Origin: Promethearchaeota archaeon | GTDB taxonomy: Archaea > Asgardarchaeota > Thorarchaeia > Thorarchaeales > Thorarchaeaceae | NCBI GenBank assembly: GCA_014728035.1 | Contig: WJMJ01000100.1 | Coordinates: 1 to 49,642 of the forward strand | Direction: 5' to 3' | DNA length: 49,642 bases | In this document: one piece after another, positions 44,142 through 49,642 of the stretch | Layout: every line of letters begins with the position of its first letter | Numbering within the stretch: position 1 is the stretch's first letter | Program-made: the position numbers and the translations under genes | The notes under the pieces: model-generated | Database searches by the model: none | What the model was told of the DNA's origin: nothing | What the model saw: only the letters and a program-made list of their open reading frames with translations

Positions 44142-44254
44142 TTAATGAGATGAAGTGTGAATAGTTTCGGTCATACTCTCAAGCTCTAAGCAAAAAGGCA
44201 ACTGATGGTACTAAGTATGATATCACACTCAAAATCAATGATTTCAGTCTTGTA

Positions 44255-46141
44255 TTACTTCGTCTTTTTTTTGGAACTTATAGACCTCATGTATGCTTCT
44301 AGCACTTCTTCGGAGTTGTCCGCCTTAACAAACACAGGAACACTGTCGAGACCCATTGCAATATAGCTCGATAGTAACCAGGAACCAGGTGGAAATTCCA
44401 ACGTTTTATCTAGTATACTGAGTTCGATTTGAAATGAGCTACTTACAACTGTTCTGTCGTAAGGTCTCGGAAGTGTACCAACAAAGAATGTGTGAAGTTG
44501 TTGCATAATATTGGTGTTGAGATAGGCAATTCGCTGGGTAGCTATTGCACCTCCAAGACCGTACTTTCTTCCTTGACGGAGAAGTCGTTCGACCGATGCA
44601 CTACAGTGTGCTGTCTGTCCTGAGGCATTGGAAGGGATGAATTCTTGCGCTTCATCAAAAACAAATAGTATCTGGGGTTTGATTACAAAACTACGTTTTC
44701 GATAACGGAGTGCAGCACCCGTAAGGCGGATGACAAGGTCTCGGAGAATATCAGGTTCCGCAATGGATATACAGATGATTCGTTCTGGACCACTGAGCAT
44801 CCTGAGAATGTCCTTAACTGTGACACCATCAGCAGCAGCTTGTTTCGCTCGCTTAATCGTAGCTTTGAGACTATCACGAGTGGTCGCCCAAGCGTAGACC
44901 GTTGCTCTCTCGTTGACTTGGAATCTGATCACTGCGTTAGAGGCAGCATCTGCAAACATATCAACAAAGGCTTCGTCTATCTCCTCATTCTCAGAGAGGT
45001 CATGTGAGGACATCCAGGCTCGAACTGTATCCATTACCTCATCAATTGCTTGCACATAATTTGGCCGAGTTGAGCTATCAGCTCGGAGAGTTCGCATCTC
45101 TTGAAACAGACTGGCGAAGGTGGGTATCTGAGTACTTGGTCTATTATAGAAAGTAACTACTCCTGAATCATAGACATCTTTGAGTGCTTTTTCTGCAATG
45201 GGATCGTCTTCAAATCCGCGAGGCTTGACAATCGACCTAGCAAACTGTTCAGCATTTTTTGGCTCTTCTTCAAGAATCACCTTGGATGGTATTTTCGAAT
45301 CAACAAGAGCGTCACATAGGAGAAAAGGATACTCGCAACTAATGTCGAAAATGATAATCTTCGTGTCTTCAGTATGGAACAGAATTCTACGGAAGATATT
45401 GCTCATGAGATTACTCTTTCCTCCCCCTGTGAATGAGAAGACACCGAAGTGATACCGGATTAACTTGTGCAGATCCACATAGATTGGCACAGATTTGTCT
45501 GACTCCATGAACATTCTGAGAATGCCAAGTCGAGGGTCTTTACGCGGATCAGGTGAGGTGAATTTTTTATCCCAACTCAGAGCTTCTTTGACCCGTCCAT
45601 TGTAAATTTTGTCAACAGTGTCCATATTGATGACATGAACTTGCTCTCCAATTAGTGGATATGAGAATCCCTTCTTGAAAGAGAGTTCGTTGTCTTTATT
45701 CAAAACAAGATCATAGTTGATTGGAACTGCAGTAATGTGAATCATCATAGTTGATTGGTCAGTAGTACTCCAATCTGGAACCGCTTGTTCAATGATTTCA
45801 AGCTGAAGTGGATAATAGTGACTATCGTGTACGCCTCCGAGACCATAGTGTAAAGGCCATACTTTGCTGATTACCATGACCGTATAGCGTTCAATCTCTT
45901 CTCTCTTCGACTTTTTTGATTGCCCTCTGAAATTTCTAACCGCTATCATCATACCCTCTTCAAGCTGCGCCATCAGTTCAGGATGATATCGGACCTTGAT
46001 TCTACAATCGTACCTAGCAGCGGTTCCTGCCCACTCTGACGAATAATTTGCAGCTATTGGCATAACCCTTGCCAAGACACCATCGAAGGTGCCATCAAAG
46101 TCTGTAAAGATATCACTATGTGTTCCGTCGTGTTCGCTCAT
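44255..46141 (-). CDS. herA: HerA-family hexameric DNA translocase
   Basis: A 628-residue DNA-pumping ATPase that, with NurA, resects DNA ends for recombination. The N-terminal HAS-like barrel precedes Walker A (FTGGGKSN, 237-244; the usual TGSGKS is TGGGKS). Walker B is ILFVFDEAQEF (491-501), and the arginine-finger region is GGAIATQRIAYL. It is longer than many HerA proteins (about 500). The ATG overlaps the nurA 3' end by 26 bases, so the pair is translationally coupled. mre11 and rad50, often next to this pair, are not in the window. Confidence 0.9.
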   Translation of the reverse strand: MSEHDGTHSDIFTDFDGTFDGVLARVMPIAANYSSEWAGTAARYDCRIKVRYHPELMAQLEEGMMIAVRNFRGQSKKSKREEIERYTVMVISKVWPLHYGLGGVHDSHYYPLQLEIIEQAVPDWSTTDQSTMMIHITAVPINYDLVLNKDNELSFKKGFSYPLIGEQVHVINMDTVDKIYNGRVKEALSWDKKFTSPDPRKDPRLGILRMFMESDKSVPIYVDLHKLIRYHFGVFSFTGGGKSNLMSNIFRRILFHTEDTKIIIFDISCEYPFLLCDALVDSKIPSKVILEEEPKNAEQFARSIVKPRGFEDDPIAEKALKDVYDSGVVTFYNRPSTQIPTFASLFQEMRTLRADSSTRPNYVQAIDEVMDTVRAWMSSHDLSENEEIDEAFVDMFADAASNAVIRFQVNERATVYAWATTRDSLKATIKRAKQAAADGVTVKDILRMLSGPERIICISIAEPDILRDLVIRLTGAALRYRKRSFVIKPQILFVFDEAQEFIPSNASGQTAHCSASVERLLRQGRKYGLGGAIATQRIAYLNTNIMQQLHTFFVGTLPRPYDRTVVSSSFQIELSILDKTLEFPPGSWLLSSYIAMGLDSVPVFVKADNSEEVLEAYMRSISSKKKTK

Positions 46142-48032
46142 GTTCGCTCCTCCTTTCTCGGAATGTGCTTAGATAGAATAGAAACTCGCGTAATTCAGGT
46201 CTTTGTAGCAGCCATGTTCCCGCACTCTCTACCATTCCTCTGAATTGTTCTTGGTAGTATTTCGCAACTTTATCTGCTACATATAGTGGCTTCAAGTGTC
46301 CAAAGAGCTCCGGTATGCTCATACTTGTCATCCTTGAAAATAAGGACATAACAAATGTCTGCATTGGATTATTGGATGCGTCTGCTACAACCACTTCAAT
46401 TGGTTCTGGATCTTCTGGTCTACTTAGATAATCGTGTTTGAGAATGAGTATGTTGTCAGCTTCACTGTCGATTTCAGGATATACTAATCGGTCATAGAGT
46501 AGTACATTACTTCTAAGTTTGACATCTGACACTGCTTGACAGAGTTGGAAATATGATTTTACGAAGGTCTTGTTTAGAGAAATTTGATTTCTTCTGGCAC
46601 CTGACACGAGACCTTTAATCCCTTCAAAATGTGGCACCACCGTCTTGAATGCGGTATCGTATTCTCTGATAGCCCATGGAACTTCTAATCTTTCTCGTTC
46701 ATGCAAAGATACCCATTGTAGAATCATTCTATCTGTATCTGGAGTGTCTTTGCTCTTGTCATCGAATGTTTGTGATATACCACCCAAGTCTTTCAGGGCG
46801 GGAATAAATTGTCGTTTGAGGTCTCGAGCTGATGTGTCCTTTGCTACCCCTAGTAAGAGACTATTGTTTTCCCAGCATGCCTCCATGGTGAAGAAGATGG
46901 ACATCAGACTAAGAAATGACAGGTCGTTGGTGGTTAACCATCTACCATCGATTTTGAATCGATCTTCGTATGTAACTGAACTATCCTCTGAAAATATTCT
47001 CTCACAGGTTTCTTCAAGCAGTTGTTTTACACGAGACCTGATGTCTTTGTATCTAGGATGAATTTGATACACTTTTCCTTTCCGTGTGATAATTCCCTCT
47101 ACGAAACCTTTACGTTTCATACCCTGCTCTAATTCTTTATCGAGTCTGGTCTTTCTCGTATCAGTGTCGAGTTTCAGTTTTGTTTCAATCTCATCACGAG
47201 TCATTCCCTTTGGATTGTTTAGAAGCTCGCAAATAACTCTATGAAGAAGATATTCTCCTCGGGGTGGGGGTGTTCCGAGACCGCTATTTCCTACCAATGT
47301 TCTAGCATATACCCATTCAGTGTAGGAAAATTCCTTACCGTCGACTTCACTTCCTATAAGTCCGCACTCCTTGTCAAGTGAAATTCGAAACTCTGAGGTT
47401 TCAGCGTAGAATGATGCGATCTCTGCTGATAGAATCCTGTCCATAATTAGAACGTCGATTGGATTTTCTTTGGAAACCAATTTGTACGCGATATAGAATT
47501 CAGCGAGACCCATTAGGTAGTCTGCAAAAGCTGAATTGTCAACAATCCACGAGTCTCCAAAAGTGATGCTATCATCAATTACTCCTTGACTATCTCGCTG
47601 CAGAAGTGTCTGGTCTATGCGAGGAATCTCGTTGATATAGACTGGCAAAATACTAGATACACCAAACCCCTTCTCAAGATACTCTTCTTCGTACTCGACC
47701 TCGATCTCTCCGCTATCTTTGACATGAACTGTTCCGTAAGACGAGTACGCTCCTGCGAAGAAAATCAGCAAATCGAATACTTCTTGTTTATGTACAGAAC
47801 CATCAATTCCAGCAAAACTGAGATTTCTCTTACCAAAGAACGAATCGATAAAAATCGTATCTGTTGTAGCTCCAGAATAATGTACGAACAGTTCTGAAAG
47901 AAATTTGTCGTAAATGCCCTTGAGATTCTCAAATTTGTCTTTATATTCTTCAATTTGTTTTCTAGCTCCACCTAATAATAATTCTCCCGTGGATTTCAAA
48001 CGCTCTTTTAGACGAGAACCTTGGTCTGACAA
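46116..48032 (-). CDS. nurA: NurA nuclease with a probable internal winged helix
   Basis: A 638-residue 5'-3' nuclease partner of HerA. The first catalytic aspartate is in FAGIDGSVHKQEVFD (75-79), the second motif in VLIMDRILSAE (about 194-204), and the LLLGVAKDT motif is at 392-400. The late region VVADASNNPMQTFVMSLFSR is near 547-566. It is much longer than typical NurA (about 340-450). The extra length includes 261-325 (LLHRVICELLNNPKGMTRDE...FVEGIITRKGKVYQI), which reads as a winged helix. The N-terminal 70 residues are helical. The overlap with herA makes the pairing firm. Confidence 0.85.
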   Translation of the reverse strand: MSDQGSRLKERLKSTGELLLGGARKQIEEYKDKFENLKGIYDKFLSELFVHYSGATTDTIFIDSFFGKRNLSFAGIDGSVHKQEVFDLLIFFAGAYSSYGTVHVKDSGEIEVEYEEEYLEKGFGVSSILPVYINEIPRIDQTLLQRDSQGVIDDSITFGDSWIVDNSAFADYLMGLAEFYIAYKLVSKENPIDVLIMDRILSAEIASFYAETSEFRISLDKECGLIGSEVDGKEFSYTEWVYARTLVGNSGLGTPPPRGEYLLHRVICELLNNPKGMTRDEIETKLKLDTDTRKTRLDKELEQGMKRKGFVEGIITRKGKVYQIHPRYKDIRSRVKQLLEETCERIFSEDSSVTYEDRFKIDGRWLTTNDLSFLSLMSIFFTMEACWENNSLLLGVAKDTSARDLKRQFIPALKDLGGISQTFDDKSKDTPDTDRMILQWVSLHERERLEVPWAIREYDTAFKTVVPHFEGIKGLVSGARRNQISLNKTFVKSYFQLCQAVSDVKLRSNVLLYDRLVYPEIDSEADNILILKHDYLSRPEDPEPIEVVVADASNNPMQTFVMSLFSRMTSMSIPELFGHLKPLYVADKVAKYYQEQFRGMVESAGTWLLQRPELREFLFYLSTFRERRSEHERTRRNT

Positions 48033-48159
48033 ATGAATCTCCGAACCACTGTTGTGTATTAGCCTATGTATTCATACCTTAAATTATAATTGCCTATCAG
48101 TAATGGTCCTTGTTCTCTTGTATTCACTATTTTGACTAGACGGTCTTCCATCATTCTCA

Positions 48160-48912
48160 TCATTCATTATATGTATCTAATCCTTGTCCTCCCATCTTTA
48201 CCATGTCAAGACCAATGAACAGAAACAATGGAATGTAGAAAATTCCACTGATCACTAAAATAGTCGCAGCTATATCTATTGCAAATATATGGATTATATG
48301 CTGAAACAAATCCAAACCGATAGCAAGAATTCCAACATATGCGGTTCTTTTCTTGAAATATGGAGTATCAAGCATCATGATACTATAGATTAGAAGTGGT
48401 GCTAACATCATTATTCCCATGAAGTATCCAGCTGTAGAATTCCAGACATTTGAAGCGATAACCGCTTCACCAGCTGCTAAGAGCTGCTGACGTACTGCAT
48501 CAGTTGTTGCCTCTGCGTATTGTGAGCTAAGATGAAATAGAGAAAATACATCACTCTTTGCTAGTCCTAGTGTGACTGAGAGGAAGACCAAAGCTGTAAG
48601 GAGAATTGAATATCCTTCTCTCTTTCTCTTGAAAATACAATAGAAAGCAAAGCTTGTGAAATACATCAAAAACATGAATATGTACATTGGAAAATCAATG
48701 AAACAAAGAGCTAATACAGGATCTTGATTTATCATGGTGAACCATTCTTGAGCGGTTACTGGCATTTGTTGACCACTCATCATGGTAACTGGCATCGAAA
48801 CAAGCATCGTGAATAGCACATATCCTAACTGTAGAATCGCAGCTATTCCTCCAATTATAATCAAATCATCCCATTCAGTTCTACCACTCTTAAGTTCTAT
48901 ACCATTTCCCAT
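48160..48912 (-). CDS. Multi-pass membrane protein, Yip1/DUF-like in pattern
   Basis: A 250-residue protein with about six spans (first near residues 17-37, last near 220-242) and a short polar N-terminus (MGNGIELKSGRTEWDD). GGAG ten bases before the ATG at 48912 decides the start; the frame extends 19 codons upstream without a site. A loop rich in Met and Gln (MMSGQQMPVTAQEW) follows the first span. I do not recognise the family; the Yip1-like comparison is only by general span pattern. The function is unknown. Confidence 0.6.
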   Translation of the reverse strand: MGNGIELKSGRTEWDDLIIIGGIAAILQLGYVLFTMLVSMPVTMMSGQQMPVTAQEWFTMINQDPVLALCFIDFPMYIFMFLMYFTSFAFYCIFKRKREGYSILLTALVFLSVTLGLAKSDVFSLFHLSSQYAEATTDAVRQQLLAAGEAVIASNVWNSTAGYFMGIMMLAPLLIYSIMMLDTPYFKKRTAYVGILAIGLDLFQHIIHIFAIDIAATILVISGIFYIPLFLFIGLDMVKMGGQGLDTYNE

Positions 48913-49048
48913 AATTTTCAACTCCGAATTACCAGATATCTCTATCATAGTAATATAAAACATAAGCATTTACGGACAGATTTCAATAATTATTTCATAG
49001 GAGGAAGTTGCAGAGAATATTCTCACACCTTATCATACTGCAATTCCT

Positions 49049-49528
49049 TTAGAATCTATCAACCATCTTGGTATCTGATATTTCAATTGAACGTAAAAGA
49101 ATTGCTACGATTACAGAAAAGATCAGACCCAGAATTCCAGAAATCATGAAGAGAAATCGCAAGCTTTCTGTTGCGGTCCATAGGAATGCACCAAAATTAA
49201 CGGATATAATACCAGTAGCACCCACCAAGAATTGGTATGTTCCCAAAGCTCTTCCCCTTGATGTATCAGAAGCTTGTGATACAATAAGTGTTCTTTCTGT
49301 ACCAATCCATGCCATTGTAGAAACTGACCAGAGTCCGTTTAACAAGATGAATACGAAGAATCCAGACAATCGAGAGAACATCAATAATATCGAGAAGTTC
49401 ATGAATAGACCCACAACAAGACCAGCTTTGATGTTCTTATCCGTTAGAGTGCTAATACCATACATTACAATTGTTCCAGTCAAAGCAAATATACTGTAGA
49501 CATACCGTTCATTTTTAGTTGGACAAAC
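49049..49528 (-). CDS. C-terminal part of an MFS transporter, broken or cut at the right edge
   Basis: The frame is open from a TAA at 49529 down to the stop at 49049, but only a TTG at 49483 could start it. The protein looks like the second half of an MFS permease. It has LTDKNIKAGLVVGL, SRGRALGTYQFLVGATGII and LRFLFMISGILGLIFSVIVAI, giving about five spans. The N-terminal half is missing: upstream of 49529 no frame continues the family. The upstream 114 bases are richer in G and C than the rest. Either the gene is truncated in the genome, or the end of the sequence is not contiguous with it. Confidence 0.6.
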   Translation of the reverse strand, partial: VCPTKNERYVYSIFALTGTIVMYGISTLTDKNIKAGLVVGLFMNFSILLMFSRLSGFFVFILLNGLWSVSTMAWIGTERTLIVSQASDTSRGRALGTYQFLVGATGIISVNFGAFLWTATESLRFLFMISGILGLIFSVIVAILLRSIEISDTKMVDRF

Positions 49529-49642
49529 TTAGACACCCGAGCTTTGTCCGTCCAGAAACGGTACTGGAACTGGCTCGGTCCTGGTCAGGGATCCTGTGTC
49601 TGTAGACCAAATCTCTATTCCAGATCACTCCATATAAACTCC
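49529..49642. other. Compositionally different right end with inverted repeat
   Basis: This terminal piece is clearly more GC-rich than its neighbours. At its left boundary GGACAAA (49521-49527) and TTTGTCC (49543-49549) form a 7-base inverted repeat. No frame gives a recognisable protein. It may be a mobile-element edge or an assembly artefact. Confidence 0.4.

Noticed and set aside
44255..48032. HerA-NurA as an antiphage island
   Set aside because: In archaea this pair is a core end-resection machine, and no integrase, transposase or other defence gene lies nearby.
1..49642. CRISPR arrays, transposons and integrated virus genes
   Set aside because: No regularly spaced direct repeats, transposase, integrase or capsid-type proteins were recognised.

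Overview
The window reads as a chromosomal segment of an archaeon, most probably an Asgard archaeon and perhaps of the Thorarchaeota type. The archaeal core consists of an archaeal-type asparaginyl-tRNA synthetase, a HerA-NurA end-resection pair, F420-dependent methylene-tetrahydromethanopterin dehydrogenase (Mtd), an FrhB-family F420 oxidoreductase, a geranylgeranyl-reductase-family flavoprotein and a tungsten-type aldehyde:ferredoxin oxidoreductase. The Asgard hint comes from a Ras/Rab-like GTPase fold on a long charged linker and from several proteins that look like longin domains joined to winged helices. Base composition is AT-rich. Many starts are TTG or GTG, and several genes are preceded by GGAGG/GGTGA-like sites. 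The left edge cuts a gene, and the right edge cuts or breaks another. I recognised no rRNA, tRNA, CRISPR array, transposase or integrase.

Layout. 1-4.9 kb: the end of trmO, a multi-pass membrane protein, a ComEC-like metallo-beta-lactamase and a large surface protein. 4.9-7.5 kb: asnS behind a perfect inverted repeat, an MscS channel and a small membrane protein. 7.6-14.8 kb: a tightly packed minus-strand ABC operon (ATPase, two giant FtsX permeases, and a second ATPase that carries a C-terminal AbrB-like domain). 14.9-18.3 kb: a membrane protein ending in a helix-hairpin-helix-like tail, a zinc-finger protein, the degenerate GTPase and a phosphoribosyltransferase. 18.3-28 kb: lipid-related genes (acyl-CoA synthetase, geranylgeranyl reductase, glycerophosphodiester phosphodiesterase, alpha/beta hydrolase) mixed with membrane proteins of unknown role. 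28-30.1 kb: a 49-residue ORF plus the tungsten oxidoreductase. 30.2-34 kb: an acetyltransferase and a three-gene operon of two paralogous longin/winged-helix proteins and a MinD-like ATPase. 34-38 kb: an MFS-like transporter with an HhH tail, mtd, a longin-like/zinc-ribbon protein and a stand-alone Lrp ligand domain. 38-44.2 kb: a cation/proton antiporter, a second surface protein, a THEP1 NTPase, an FrhB-family protein and ribA. 44.2-48 kb: herA-nurA. 48-49.6 kb: a membrane protein and a broken MFS gene.

The strongest candidates for undescribed biology are (i) the longin/winged-helix pair translationally linked to a MinD-like ATPase, with a third longin-like zinc-ribbon protein 3 kb away; (ii) the GTPase-fold protein that has lost the P-loop Ser/Thr and the DxxG motif but kept NKxD; (iii) the ABC ATPase-AbrB fusion; (iv) a NurA with an apparent internal winged helix; and (v) two unrelated membrane proteins with cytosolic HhH-like tails. 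All domain assignments were made by eye from motifs and remain to be tested with profile searches.
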